DNA from: Flavobacteriales bacterium
Lineage (GTDB): Bacteria; Bacteroidota; Bacteroidia; NS11-12g; UBA9320
Assembly: GCA_020635395.1 (NCBI GenBank)
Contig: JACJZV010000001.1
Coordinates: 124,001-188,000 of the forward strand
DNA length: 64,000 nucleotides
Direction of reading: 5' to 3'
The translations under genes were made by a program, and so were the position numbers. The notes under the pieces are model-generated. The model was given only the letters and a program-made list of their open reading frames with translations. It did no database searches and was not told the DNA's origin. How positions within the stretch are numbered: the first letter of the stretch is position 1; each line of letters starts with the position of its first letter. This document shows positions 1-8,656 of the stretch, piece by piece.

Positions 1-264
1 ATTCATAATGATTATGTTATGAATCATACAATGAGAGATTACTTGACCGGACCTTGGGGCGAGTTGGTTCCTTCGGAAAAAACAACTGAAGGTTCAAAAT
101 ATTCGGTAACATACAAATATGACGTTCCCGGTGATTACAATGGTGCAACAGTTCCTCCAGGTGGTGGCGAAGTAGTTCCTGCTGATTTAGAGGTTACGAT
201 TTTTGTTGCCAAAGGACAACAAAATATTATTACAGGTATTACTGTTCCTGTAACTGTTCAATAA
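1..264 (+). CDS. Omp28-related outer membrane protein, C-terminal end (partial)
   Basis: The reading frame is open from the first base, so the gene starts outside the window. The 87 visible residues begin with a His-Asn-aromatic pattern followed by a threonine-glycine-tryptophan-glycine segment and end in a short beta-rich tail (FVAKGQQNIITGITVPVTVQ). This fits the C-terminal half of Omp28-related, lipoprotein-like surface proteins of Bacteroidota, where a conserved His-x-x-Val-(x3)-Arg stretch precedes a 'GxWGE' element. The family has no firmly known function. No T9SS sorting tail is present. A strong terminator follows 27 bases after the stop. The family call rests on a short fragment. Confidence 0.6.
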   Translation: MHNDYVMNHTMRDYLTGPWGELVPSEKTTEGSKYSVTYKYDVPGDYNGATVPPGGGEVVPADLEVTIFVAKGQQNIITGITVPVTVQ

Positions 265-290
265 TTTTAAATACATTTCATAAAATACAG

Positions 291-315
291 GGCCATCGAA
301 AGATGGCCTTTTTTT
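291..315 (+). terminator. Rho-independent terminator after the Omp28-like gene
   Basis: A perfect 7-bp stem GGCCATC/GATGGCC with a GAAA tetraloop is followed by seven T residues. It separates the Omp28-like gene from rsmI. Confidence 0.9.
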
Positions 316-337
316 ATGCCTATTTTCAAAACTGATT

Positions 338-345
338 ACCTTTGC
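338..345 (+). promoter_or_regulatory. Bacteroidota -7 box for rsmI
   Basis: TACCTTTG matches the Bacteroidota -7 consensus TAnnTTTG. It lies directly after the upstream terminator and four bases before the GTG proposed as the rsmI start, so the transcript would have essentially no leader. No good -33 TTG element is seen at the expected distance. Confidence 0.55.
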
Positions 346-348
346 TGC

Positions 349-1026
349 GTGTCAAAAGAAACATCACTTTATTTGGTTCCAACGCCTATCGGCAATTTAT
401 CAGATATTACCTTTCGGGCAATCGAAGTGTTAAAATCGGTTGATTTGATATTGGCCGAAGATACCCGCGAAACCAAAAAGCTTTTGACCCATTTTGAGAT
501 TAGCAATGCCATCGAATCTTTTCATCAAAACAATGAACACCAACGGGTAGCGGCAGTTATTTTCAAAATGAATGAAGGCAAAAAGATTGCCTTTTGCAGC
601 GATGCCGGCACGCCGGGCATTAGCGACCCAGGATTTTTGTTGGTTAGAGAAGCTGTTAAAAATAATTTTAAAGTAGAATGTTTGCCAGGTGCAACAGCCT
701 TTGTCCCGGCATTGGTAGTGAGCGGTTTGCCATGCGAACGCTTTGTTTTTGAAGGATTTTTGCCCCATAAAAAGGGCCGACAAACGAGGTTGCAAAATTT
801 GCAGGAAGAAATCCGAACCATCGTTTTTTATGAAAGTCCACACCGATTGCTAAAAACACTTTATCAGTTTAAAGAATATTTTGGAGAAGAAAGACAAATT
901 TGTGTGAGTAAAGAAATTAGCAAAATGTTTGAAACGCACTATAGAGGCACGGTAAATGAGGTAATTGCCCAATTAGAAGTAGCCACAATAAAAGGGGAAT
1001 TTGTAATTTGTGTTTCTGGAAAATAA
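349..1026 (+). CDS. rsmI: 16S rRNA (cytidine-2'-O)-methyltransferase RsmI
   Basis: RsmI 2'-O-methylates C1402 of 16S rRNA using S-adenosylmethionine, in the cytoplasm. The diagnostic N-terminal motif LVPTPIGNLSDIT, the AEDTRETKKLL segment, the SDAGTPGISDPG loop and the LPGATAFVPALVVSGLP element of the tetrapyrrole-methylase fold are all present. An ATG at 316 is in frame, but it sits in the T-run of the terminator and before the only promoter box, and would add a tail absent from the family. I therefore place the start at GTG 349 (VSKETSLYLVPTP), giving 225 aa. The stop overlaps the lnt start (TAATG), so the two genes are probably co-translated. Confidence 0.93.
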   Translation: MSKETSLYLVPTPIGNLSDITFRAIEVLKSVDLILAEDTRETKKLLTHFEISNAIESFHQNNEHQRVAAVIFKMNEGKKIAFCSDAGTPGISDPGFLLVREAVKNNFKVECLPGATAFVPALVVSGLPCERFVFEGFLPHKKGRQTRLQNLQEEIRTIVFYESPHRLLKTLYQFKEYFGEERQICVSKEISKMFETHYRGTVNEVIAQLEVATIKGEFVICVSGK

Positions 1027-2615
1027 TGAGCCAACGTTTCAAATATCTACTCATTCCGTTGCTCGGCGGAGCAATGTTGGGTTTAGCTTGGCCACCAAAT
1101 AGTTTGCCTTTTTTGCTGTTTTTGGGCTTCGTTCCATTTTTTATTTTAGAAGACTTTTTTACTACCCCAAAAAGCGGAAAATATTTCTTTGGATACCTTT
1201 ATCTGGGATTATTTCTTTTCAATTTTATTACCACTTGGTGGGTATGGTATGCATCACCCGGTGGAGCAGTTTTTATGCTAATTGCCAACACGGCTTTGAT
1301 GACCTTGCCCTTTTTGGCTTATCGAATTTTGAAAAGAAACGTGGGGCTTGGCCGAGCGTTATTTGGCTTTATTTTGGCATGGCTGAGCTTCGAGTATTTT
1401 CATTTTCGATGGCAACTTAGCTACCCGTGGCTCACACTCGGAAATGCCTTTGCCACCACACCCAATTTGGTGCAGTGGTATGAATATACAGGAGTTTTGG
1501 GCGGCTCATTATGGATTTTAGCCGTAAATAGTTTTTTGTTTTACATCGGTAAAAATTACAGAAAACGGCATGTTTGGATAACTGTAGCTTTACTTGTTTT
1601 TCCAATATTTTTATCAATCGTGATTTGGTTTGTCGAAATTCTTCCGCATAAAGGAAACCAAGGCAAAAAAGTTTTAATCATTCAACCCAACATTGACCCG
1701 TACAATGAAAAGTTTGCCGATGGTGGTGTGGAGGGGCAATTGGAGAAGTTTTTTATGTTGTGCGACCAACAACGAGATGAGCATATCAACCTAATTGTGC
1801 TGCCTGAAACCGCTTTGGCCAATTTGATTGACGAAGAGGAATTAGAAAATTATTTTGCCATTCGTCGAATAAAATCGTATCTAAAAAATTACCCAAACCC
1901 CGATGTAAAAATGCTCATTGGTGCATCTACCATGAAATATTTACCTAAAACAGAGCAGCCAAGTCAGTTTACCCGAATCAATCCATACAACGGCCAATAT
2001 TATACATCATACAACACTGCGTTGTTGATTGACAAAAACGGTGTTCAGAAAATATACCACAAATCAAAGCTGGTGCCGGGGGTAGAGGCTTTTCCGTTTC
2101 CAAAATTCTTTGCTTTTTTTGATAAACTCTTGCATCTTGATTTGGGTGGCGAGGCCGGAAATTTAGGCAGAGACAGCAGTGCCGTTTGTTTTAATGTAGA
2201 AGATGTTTCGGTGGCACCATTAATCTGTTATGAGTCAATTTATGGCGAATATGTGAGCGATTTTACCAATCAACAGGCCGATATGTTAGCCGTGATAACC
2301 AACGACGGATGGTGGAAAAATACGGCAGGACACAAACAACATAAGCATTATGCTCGATTGCGAGCCATTGAGCAACGGCGTTGGGTGGTGCGGAGTGCAA
2401 ACACAGGTATAAGCTGTGTTATTGACGATGCGGGAAACGTGCACCAGGAACTTGGATGGTGGCAAGAAGGTATCATAACGGAATATATTCCAGAGCGAAC
2501 CAAAACTACATTTTATTCAAAATCAGGCGATTATATCGGAAAAATAGCACAGTATCTTTTTGTATTACTCATGTTGAGTGTTTTTGTAAAATGGAAAGTA
2601 AGACAAGGGAAATAA
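1026..2615 (+). CDS. lnt: Apolipoprotein N-acyltransferase Lnt
   Basis: Lnt adds the third acyl chain to the N-terminal cysteine of lipoproteins at the inner membrane. The 529-aa protein has several N-terminal transmembrane helices (about residues 5-200) and a C-terminal nitrilase-type domain. The catalytic triad is visible: Glu261 in VLPETAL, Lys346 in YHKSKLVPG, and Cys401 in PLICYESIYG. In most Lnt proteins the LVP element is followed by FGE; here it reads LVPGVEAFP, a pattern I associate with Bacteroidota members. The ATG at 1026 is inside the rsmI stop (TAATG), and the 3' end overlaps lipB by 25 bases. With lipB and rsmI this is a small envelope/housekeeping operon. Confidence 0.95.
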   Translation: MSQRFKYLLIPLLGGAMLGLAWPPNSLPFLLFLGFVPFFILEDFFTTPKSGKYFFGYLYLGLFLFNFITTWWVWYASPGGAVFMLIANTALMTLPFLAYRILKRNVGLGRALFGFILAWLSFEYFHFRWQLSYPWLTLGNAFATTPNLVQWYEYTGVLGGSLWILAVNSFLFYIGKNYRKRHVWITVALLVFPIFLSIVIWFVEILPHKGNQGKKVLIIQPNIDPYNEKFADGGVEGQLEKFFMLCDQQRDEHINLIVLPETALANLIDEEELENYFAIRRIKSYLKNYPNPDVKMLIGASTMKYLPKTEQPSQFTRINPYNGQYYTSYNTALLIDKNGVQKIYHKSKLVPGVEAFPFPKFFAFFDKLLHLDLGGEAGNLGRDSSAVCFNVEDVSVAPLICYESIYGEYVSDFTNQQADMLAVITNDGWWKNTAGHKQHKHYARLRAIEQRRWVVRSANTGISCVIDDAGNVHQELGWWQEGIITEYIPERTKTTFYSKSGDYIGKIAQYLFVLLMLSVFVKWKVRQGK

Positions 2616-3256
2616 AAGTTGAAGACCTTGGTTTGATTGATTATCAAACGGCTTGGGATAAGCAAAAGGAAATGGTGATAGCTCTTCAGAACGATGAAAG
2701 TTCGAATACTGTTTTGCTCTGCGAACACAACCATGTTTATACTTTTGGTAAAAGTGCCAATCGTAATAACTTGTTGATTAACGATTCTTTTTTAAATCAA
2801 ATTGGAGCTCAAAAATTTGAAATAGAGCGGGGAGGAGACATTACCTATCACGGACCCGGGCAGTTGGTGGGCTATCCAATTCTAAACCTGCATCAATTGG
2901 GAATGGGAGTGAAGAAATATGTGGATGTATTGGAAGAATCTATCATTGAAACACTTTTAAAATTTAATATAAAAACCGAAAGAATGGAGGGCTTGACAGG
3001 TATTTGGCTTACAGAAGGATTGCCAAGAAAAATTGCCGCAATAGGTATAAAAGTAAGTCGAGGAATTACCATGCATGGTTTTGCATTAAACGTAAACACG
3101 GATTTGAGTTATTTTAATCACATGATTCCATGCGGCATTGCTGATAAAGGTGTTACCTCCATGCAAAAGGAATTGCATCGAGCAATCGAAATGAAAGCCG
3201 TAAAAGAGGCGTTTGCCAAAGCATTTCTAAAGAATATTGCTAATAATAATTTCTAA
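2591..3256 (+). CDS. lipB: Octanoyl-[acyl carrier protein]:protein N-octanoyltransferase LipB
   Basis: LipB moves the octanoyl group from acyl carrier protein to lipoyl domains, the first step of lipoate attachment to 2-oxoacid dehydrogenases and GcvH. The RGGDITYHGPGQLVGYP motif, catalytic Lys154 (in IGIKVSRG) and Cys181 (in IPCGI) are present; 221 aa is the usual length. The start is taken as ATG 2591 (MESKTREIKVEDLG), inside the end of lnt. An earlier in-frame start would add about 45 residues read from the lnt gene and lacks family similarity. No lipA is in the window. Confidence 0.95.
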   Translation: MESKTREIKVEDLGLIDYQTAWDKQKEMVIALQNDESSNTVLLCEHNHVYTFGKSANRNNLLINDSFLNQIGAQKFEIERGGDITYHGPGQLVGYPILNLHQLGMGVKKYVDVLEESIIETLLKFNIKTERMEGLTGIWLTEGLPRKIAAIGIKVSRGITMHGFALNVNTDLSYFNHMIPCGIADKGVTSMQKELHRAIEMKAVKEAFAKAFLKNIANNNF

Positions 3257-3299
3257 CAAAAACAAAATTAAGTCATACAATTGACCAAATTAGTATTAA

Positions 3300-3382
3300 T
3301 TGCGTCACAAATATTTTTTAATTAATATTAATTAGGGTTGCAATTTGATTAAATTTATATAAATTGCGTCAAATTTGTGACG
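3300..3382. repeat. Inverted and direct repeats before the DUF4143 ATPase gene
   Basis: TTGCGTCA occurs as a direct repeat at 3300 and 3364. GCGTCACAAAT (3302-3312) is repeated inverted as ATTTGTGACG (3373-3382), six bases before the ATG at 3388. The second copy is itself nearly palindromic (CGTCAAATTTGTGACG). The 130-bp spacer is otherwise AT-rich and holds no gene. It could be an autoregulatory operator, but the sequence alone does not show this. Confidence 0.5.
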
Positions 3383-3387
3383 GCATT

Positions 3388-4521
3388 ATGGAATACTTGC
3401 ATAGAAAAATAGTAGAAAACATTATGAACAAGCTACAACCCAACAAAGTTGTGGTATTGTTTGGTGCCAGAAGAGTGGGTAAAACAGTGCTACTAAAAGA
3501 GGTGTTAAAACAGATTAATGAGCCGATACTTTCTTTAAACGGAGAGGACATAACTGTGCATCATTTGCTTGAGGTGCGAAGCATCGAAAACTATACGCAA
3601 CTTATTGGAAACCACAAAGTTTTGCTAATAGACGAAGCTCAAAAAATACCGGAAATTGGCCAAAAATTAAAGCTGATGGTGGATGAAATAGAAGGTCTAA
3701 AAATCATCATTTCAGGCTCATCGGTGCTGGATGTGGCCAACGATGCAGGCGAACCGCTGACCGGAAGAAAATATACATTTAATCTATACGGACTTGCAGA
3801 AAGTGAGTATAACCAAATTGAAAACAGCATCGTAAAACCTGATAAATTAAGGGAACGATTGGTGTTTGGTAATTACCCCGAGCTGTTGCATTTGCCTAAT
3901 CAGTCGGATAAAATTGATTACTTGAAGGAGTTGGTAAGTTCGTATTTGCTCAAAGATATCCTTGTTTATGAAAACATAAAAAACGCTCAGAAGATATACA
4001 ATTTGCTTCGAATGATTGCTTTTCAAATTGGGGGGGAGGTTTCCTTACAAGAACTTGGAAATCAATTGGGTATAAGCAAAAACACTGTTGAAAAGTACCT
4101 AGATTTATTGAGTAAAGTGTTTATCCTACACAAAGTGGAAGGTTTTAGTAGAAATTTGAGAAAAGAAATAACAAAAAGCTCTCGGTGGTATTTTCTCGAT
4201 AATGGAATTAGAAATGCGGTTATAACCAATTTTAATATGCCCGAATTGCGAAATGACGTTGGCCAACTTTGGGAAAACTATGCCATCGCTGAACGAATCA
4301 AGTATTTGGAATACAACAAAATTTCATCCAGCAATTTTTTTTGGCGAACTTACGACCAACAGGAAATAGACTGGGTAGAGGAGAGAAATGGTGGGTTATT
4401 TGGATATGAATTAAAATGGAAACAGGAAACAATAAAAATACCTCCCCAATGGAAAAAGGCTTACCCCGAGGCAGGTTTCGAACTCATAAATCAGCGAAAT
4501 CTTGTCGATTGGGTGTCTTAA
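3388..4521 (+). CDS. AAA+ family ATPase with DUF4143 C-terminal domain
   Basis: A 377-aa P-loop ATPase of the DUF4143 type. Walker A is GARRVGKT (residues 26-33), Walker B LLIDEAQ (79-85), and a sensor-like SGSSVLD follows. A winged-helix-like segment (QLGISKNTVEKYLDLLSKVFIL) leads to a C-terminal nuclease-fold region ending in EIDWV...YELKWK, a degenerate PD-(D/E)xK pattern. Members are scattered and multicopy in many bacteria and archaea; their role is unknown. The start ATG 3388 is preferred to TTG 3364, which lies in the repeat described separately. The gene stands alone between lipB and the convergent meaB, only three bases from the meaB stop. Confidence 0.85.
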   Translation: MEYLHRKIVENIMNKLQPNKVVVLFGARRVGKTVLLKEVLKQINEPILSLNGEDITVHHLLEVRSIENYTQLIGNHKVLLIDEAQKIPEIGQKLKLMVDEIEGLKIIISGSSVLDVANDAGEPLTGRKYTFNLYGLAESEYNQIENSIVKPDKLRERLVFGNYPELLHLPNQSDKIDYLKELVSSYLLKDILVYENIKNAQKIYNLLRMIAFQIGGEVSLQELGNQLGISKNTVEKYLDLLSKVFILHKVEGFSRNLRKEITKSSRWYFLDNGIRNAVITNFNMPELRNDVGQLWENYAIAERIKYLEYNKISSSNFFWRTYDQQEIDWVEERNGGLFGYELKWKQETIKIPPQWKKAYPEAGFELINQRNLVDWVS

Positions 4522-4524
4522 CGA

Positions 4525-5511
4525 CTACCCAACCAACATACTTTTTACGAGCTGCACCGCGGCCGTTTTTGGGGATATTTTACCCTCTAAAACGCTGTTA
4601 GATAGTTGGTTGTATTTTATTTTCACTTTTTCGTTTTGAAATAAAATCATGTTAAAAACCTCTCCAAGTTGCATTTTAAACTGGGCTACGGCTTGTTTTT
4701 GTCGGTTTTTTTGGAACGTGCCATTTTCGGTTGCCAGCATTACATATTGCTGAATTTCATCCCAGATGGTTTCCAAATTTTTACCCGAAATAGCATCCGT
4801 CAACAACACTTTTGGTTGATAATTTTGCCGATGTTGAGGCATAAACATGAGGGCATTTTGGTAATGTTTTAGGGCTTCGGCAGCCAAAATTTGGTTTTCT
4901 TCGCTTTTATTTATGGCAATCAAATCGGCCATTTCTACAATACCTCTTTTTATACCCTGCAAATCATCGCCGGCACCCGGCAAAAGCAGCAACAAAAAGA
5001 AATCGACCATGTTGTGAACCATTGTTTCACTTTGGCCAACACCCACCGTTTCTACCAATAGAACATCAAAACCAGCCGCTTCACAAATTACAATGGCATC
5101 CTGTGTTTTGGATGCAACCCCACCTAGCGTTTCACCATTGGCCGATGGGCGTATAAAGGCATTTTTTTGGGCAGAAAGTTCAGTCATCCGGGTTTTGTCT
5201 CCCAAAATACTTCCGTGTGAGTTTCTGCTGCTTGGGTCTATTGCCAAAACGGCCACTTTTTTACCATACTCTTCAATAAGCAAATTGCCAAATTGATTGA
5301 TAAAGGTGCTTTTGCCCACACCCGGAACTCCGGTTATCGCAATTCTTATGGATTTTCCGCTGTGGGGTTGGCAATAATCTAATATTTCCAACGCAGTTTG
5401 TTGGTGTTCGGGTTTGGTGCTTTCTGTTAGAGTTATGGCTTTGGAAAGTGCCACAATATCACCTCCGATAATTTGATTACAAACTTCTGCAACATTCATG
5501 GAATGAATCAT
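4525..5511 (-). CDS. meaB: Methylmalonyl-CoA mutase-associated GTPase MeaB
   Basis: MeaB-type GTPases protect and load cobalamin onto methylmalonyl-CoA mutase. The 328-aa protein has the SIMIBI-class G1 motif GVPGVGKSTF (residues 61-70), the AIDPSS switch-like motif, a VETVGVGQSE motif and the base-recognition NKSE motif. The family was earlier annotated as LAO/AO transport ATPase ArgK. The ATG at 5511 directly abuts the mgtE stop, so the two are probably one transcript. No mutase gene lies in the window. A second in-frame ATG four codons on is possible. Confidence 0.93.
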   Translation of the reverse strand: MIHSMNVAEVCNQIIGGDIVALSKAITLTESTKPEHQQTALEILDYCQPHSGKSIRIAITGVPGVGKSTFINQFGNLLIEEYGKKVAVLAIDPSSRNSHGSILGDKTRMTELSAQKNAFIRPSANGETLGGVASKTQDAIVICEAAGFDVLLVETVGVGQSETMVHNMVDFFLLLLLPGAGDDLQGIKRGIVEMADLIAINKSEENQILAAEALKHYQNALMFMPQHRQNYQPKVLLTDAISGKNLETIWDEIQQYVMLATENGTFQKNRQKQAVAQFKMQLGEVFNMILFQNEKVKIKYNQLSNSVLEGKISPKTAAVQLVKSMLVG

Positions 5512-6864
5512 TTATAATAGAAGTTTGCCAATGGTAAAATATAAAAACAAGCCCAGCAAATCATTACTTGTGGTAATAAAAGGCCCCGTGGCCAACGCCG
5601 GATCTATATCAAATCTATCCAAAACAAGTGGTACAATAGTGCCGATGACGGATGCAAAAAGAATGACAGACATTAAAGCGATGCTAACGGTGGTCATAAT
5701 TTCTTGCGAATTGCCGCTGATAAAACCATATCCCATAAGCAAAGCCGAGCAAACCAAACCGTTGATTAGGGCCACCATCAACTCTTTGCTTATCTTTCCC
5801 CAAACATCATTGCTGGTAATCGTGTTATTGGCCAAACCTTGCACAATAATGGATGAAGATTGCACACCAACATTGCCTCCCATGGCCATTATGAGTGGCA
5901 TAAACAAGGCTAATTGTACATTTTCTAACAAATTTCCTTCAAAATTGCCGATAACCAACGAACTGAGAATGCCCCCAAATAAACCCACTACCAACCACGG
6001 CAGTCTGGCTTTTGACAATATCCATACGCGGTCGTTTACCTCTACCGATTGAGAAATACCAGAAAGCATTTGATAATCTTTGTCGGCCTCTTCTTTGATA
6101 TAATCTACGGCATCATCAATAGTTACGCGGCCTACCAGTCGTTTTAGAGGGTCAACAATGGGCAATGCCACCAAGTCGTATTTATTCATGGTGTTCGCAA
6201 TTTCTTCGGCAGGTGTATAAACATTGCCATAAAGCACATTGCTGTCAAAAATTTGGGATATTTTGGCATTAGCTCTCGATAAAAGTATCTTTTTCAGCGA
6301 TGCCCAACCCAACAAAATATCATTGTCGTCCACCACATAAACCGTATAAACCCGAGTCACCTCTTCGGCCTGTTTTCTGATTTCTTCGGTGCATTGAGCC
6401 ACTGTCCAGTCAATGTTTACCTTAATAAGCTCCCCGGCCATCAGGCCACCGGCGGTATCATCAGGATACCTAAGCAGCGTGGTTAAAAACATTGAGTGCG
6501 ACTTGTCGGGAAGCAACGAAATTATTTCCGAGGCTTGTTCTGACGACCAATCGCTTAATATATCCACCGCATCGTCGGTTTCCATATATTGAATAAACTC
6601 TAAAGCTATTTGCTCTTTGGTGTATCCTTCATAAAAGCGTTTTCGTACATCGGGTTCTAATTCGGCAAGCATATCCACCTTTTTGCTCGATGGAAGTAGG
6701 GAGGTGATGTAAACCGCCTGTTCAAGGTTTAATTCGTCAAAAAGTTCGGCAATATCTGCGGGGTAAAGCATCTCCAAAGTGGCATACAATTCCTCCTCAT
6801 TTCTTGATTCGATATGAATCAAAAACTCATCAACAAACTCTTTATTTAGTTGGAAATTTTCCAT
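5512..6864 (-). CDS. mgtE: Magnesium transporter MgtE
   Basis: MgtE is a magnesium-gated Mg2+ channel of the inner membrane. The 450-aa protein shows the family order: an N-terminal helical superfamily domain (about 1-130, with ADIAELFDEL and DDAVDILSD), two CBS domains (about 135-260), and five membrane helices in the C-terminal 170 residues. These include the pore-lining MPLIMAMGGNVGVQSSS and the late TGPFITTSNDLLGL element. It starts three bases after the rsmA stop and abuts meaB, in a four-gene minus-strand run lpxK-rsmA-mgtE-meaB. I see no magnesium riboswitch before it; regulation is likely through the CBS domains. Confidence 0.95.
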   Translation of the reverse strand: MENFQLNKEFVDEFLIHIESRNEEELYATLEMLYPADIAELFDELNLEQAVYITSLLPSSKKVDMLAELEPDVRKRFYEGYTKEQIALEFIQYMETDDAVDILSDWSSEQASEIISLLPDKSHSMFLTTLLRYPDDTAGGLMAGELIKVNIDWTVAQCTEEIRKQAEEVTRVYTVYVVDDNDILLGWASLKKILLSRANAKISQIFDSNVLYGNVYTPAEEIANTMNKYDLVALPIVDPLKRLVGRVTIDDAVDYIKEEADKDYQMLSGISQSVEVNDRVWILSKARLPWLVVGLFGGILSSLVIGNFEGNLLENVQLALFMPLIMAMGGNVGVQSSSIIVQGLANNTITSNDVWGKISKELMVALINGLVCSALLMGYGFISGNSQEIMTTVSIALMSVILFASVIGTIVPLVLDRFDIDPALATGPFITTSNDLLGLFLYFTIGKLLL

Positions 6865-6867
6865 TGC

Positions 6868-7635
6868 TCATACCCGATTTTTCTCAATGAAATCAGTGAG
6901 TTTATCAAAATCCTGAACCGATAAATTTTCAGCCCGCAATTTAAACAATTCATTTTCTGAAACCCGTTCTTTGGGTAGGTTAAATTTTTTTAAAGCATTC
7001 GACAACGTTTTTCTGCGTTGCTGAAACGCCGTTTTCACCACGTCAAAAAATAATTCGGAGTTGCAGTTTATCGACTGGTTTATTTTTTTACCTGAAATGA
7101 CCACCGATTGCACTTTGGGTGGCGGACTGAAAACAGAGGGAGGAATTTGAAATTCGAGTTTAACTTCATAAAAAGCCTGTACCAAAACAGATAGAATACC
7201 ATACGCTTTGCTGTGCGGTTTTGATGCCACACGTTGGCCAACTTCGAGTTGAAACATGCCCGCAAAGGCTGGAATTTTGTCTCTATTTTCAAGAATTTTG
7301 AATAAAATCTGAGAAGATATGTTGTACGGAAAATTACCGATTACACCAAAATCCGCAGGAAACAAATCGGAAATATCCGTTTTTAAAAAATCGGTTTCCA
7401 AAACGGTTAATTGAGGCATGTTTTCGGATAAATAAACCACCGATTCCGTATCAATTTCGACAGCCTTTAATGCAATATCTTTTTTAATTAAGAATTGGGT
7501 GAGAACGCCCATGCCAGGGCCAATTTCCAACCAATTTTTTAAGGGATAATTGTCAACCAAATTGGCCGTTTTGGCGGCAATATTTTCGTCCTTTAAAAAA
7601 TGCTGACCAAGATGTTTTTTAGCTCTGACTTTCAA
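6868..7635 (-). CDS. rsmA: 16S rRNA dimethyladenosine transferase RsmA (KsgA)
   Basis: RsmA dimethylates A1518 and A1519 of 16S rRNA. The N-terminal VRAKKHLGQHFLKD, the SAM-binding LEIGPGMGVLT and the catalytic NFPYNISSQI motif are clear. There is no ATG at the 5' end. The best start is TTG 7635, which overlaps the lpxK stop (TTGA) and gives MKVRAKKHLGQHF, the usual N-terminus of the family. A further TTG at 7659 would lie inside lpxK. The non-ATG start and overlap suggest translational coupling to lpxK. Length 255 aa is normal. Confidence 0.93.
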   Translation of the reverse strand: MKVRAKKHLGQHFLKDENIAAKTANLVDNYPLKNWLEIGPGMGVLTQFLIKKDIALKAVEIDTESVVYLSENMPQLTVLETDFLKTDISDLFPADFGVIGNFPYNISSQILFKILENRDKIPAFAGMFQLEVGQRVASKPHSKAYGILSVLVQAFYEVKLEFQIPPSVFSPPPKVQSVVISGKKINQSINCNSELFFDVVKTAFQQRRKTLSNALKKFNLPKERVSENELFKLRAENLSVQDFDKLTDFIEKNRV

Positions 7636-8612
7636 TTTTTTAGTGATGCTATTAACCAATTTCGAAAAGTTTCTTTTTCCAATATCTCAGATTTTACAGG
7701 CAAAATAAAAACGCTAAAATCAGGATTTATTTTATCAATCAGTGGTTTCAATTTCACCCAATCTTTGGCCGTGGTAACGATGTTTTTATCAAATTCTGAG
7801 GCCATTTTTTCGAGTCTTTTTACGGTGGATGGGTAATAGTTGAAATGATCTTTAAACGAAATGGTTTTAACTGTATCAACATGTTTTTTTACCTCATATT
7901 CAAATGATTGAGCATTGGCCAATGCACTCACGGCGAGGCATTTAGTTGGCAATTCACTTTGGCCATAAACAGGTTTCAATTCATCATAAACTAACGTTGA
8001 GTGAAAAACTGGAATGTTAAAACCAGCCAATTTTTGGCCGTTAAAATCAGTAAAAATGATGGCATCGGCACGTTTATAATTGAACCAAAACTCTCGCAAT
8101 CGGCCTGCCGGCATCACCAAGTCTTTATAAAATGGTTTGTTGGCTTTTGATAAAAGTAGAGATATTTTGGGTTTAACATACCGGTGCTGAAATGCATCGT
8201 CTAAAATAATGAGGTTGAGTGTGGGAGAAGAACCGATGAGCTCCGAAATGCCCAAAACGCGATTTTCGCAAACGGCCACTTCAACAGATGGATAGGCATT
8301 TTTTATTTCGAGTGGCTCATCTCCAAATTGCTCTGCCAAACCACCTTCGGCAACATTCAAGAAACCTTTTGTTTTTCTACCATACCCCCGGCTCAAAATC
8401 CCAATTTTATAGTCGTTTTGCAACATTCCTATAAGTGTTTTTACCATCGGTGTTTTGCCCGAGCCACCCACGGCCAAATTGCCAACGCTGATAATAGGTA
8501 TCTCAAATTCTACCGATTTTAGAATTTTTCGTGCAAAAAGAAAATTGCGAATTTGCATGACACTTCCGTATAAAAAGGCTAACGGCCACAAAAGGTATCT
8601 CAACAAATTCAT
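7632..8612 (-). CDS. lpxK: Tetraacyldisaccharide 4'-kinase LpxK
   Basis: LpxK phosphorylates the lipid A disaccharide at the 4' position at the inner membrane. The 326-aa protein has an N-terminal hydrophobic segment (LLWPLAFLYGSVMQIRNFL), the P-loop SVGNLAVGGSGKTPMV, and the LILDDAFQHRYVKP motif with the acidic pair. It shows that the organism makes lipid A, in agreement with the heptose gene rfaE2 at 59.2 kb. The ATG at 8612 is five bases from a -7 box on the minus strand, so the mRNA is probably leaderless. It heads the lpxK-rsmA-mgtE-meaB run. Confidence 0.95.
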   Translation of the reverse strand: MNLLRYLLWPLAFLYGSVMQIRNFLFARKILKSVEFEIPIISVGNLAVGGSGKTPMVKTLIGMLQNDYKIGILSRGYGRKTKGFLNVAEGGLAEQFGDEPLEIKNAYPSVEVAVCENRVLGISELIGSSPTLNLIILDDAFQHRYVKPKISLLLSKANKPFYKDLVMPAGRLREFWFNYKRADAIIFTDFNGQKLAGFNIPVFHSTLVYDELKPVYGQSELPTKCLAVSALANAQSFEYEVKKHVDTVKTISFKDHFNYYPSTVKRLEKMASEFDKNIVTTAKDWVKLKPLIDKINPDFSVFILPVKSEILEKETFRNWLIASLKN

Positions 8613-8616
8613 GGTG

Positions 8617-8652
8617 CAAAGGTGGCAAATTTTGGGGAGTTCTTTAATTTCG
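8617..8652. promoter_or_regulatory. Divergent promoter pair between lpxK and the Nif3-family gene
   Basis: On the minus strand CACCTTTG (8624-8617) is a near-match to TAnnTTTG and ends five bases before the lpxK ATG. On the plus strand TAATTTCG (8645-8652) matches with one mismatch and ends five bases before the next ATG. Both genes would therefore start with almost no leader. The whole intergenic space is 44 bp. Confidence 0.5.
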
Positions 8653-8656
8653 CCAC

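Noticed and set aside
316..348. ATG 316 as the start of rsmI
   Set aside because: It lies in the T-run of the terminator and upstream of the -7 box, and would add residues not found in the family.
5525..6052. A 175-codon open frame antisense to mgtE
   Set aside because: It lies wholly within the clear mgtE gene, has no family features, and its composition is that of a complementary strand of membrane-helix codons.
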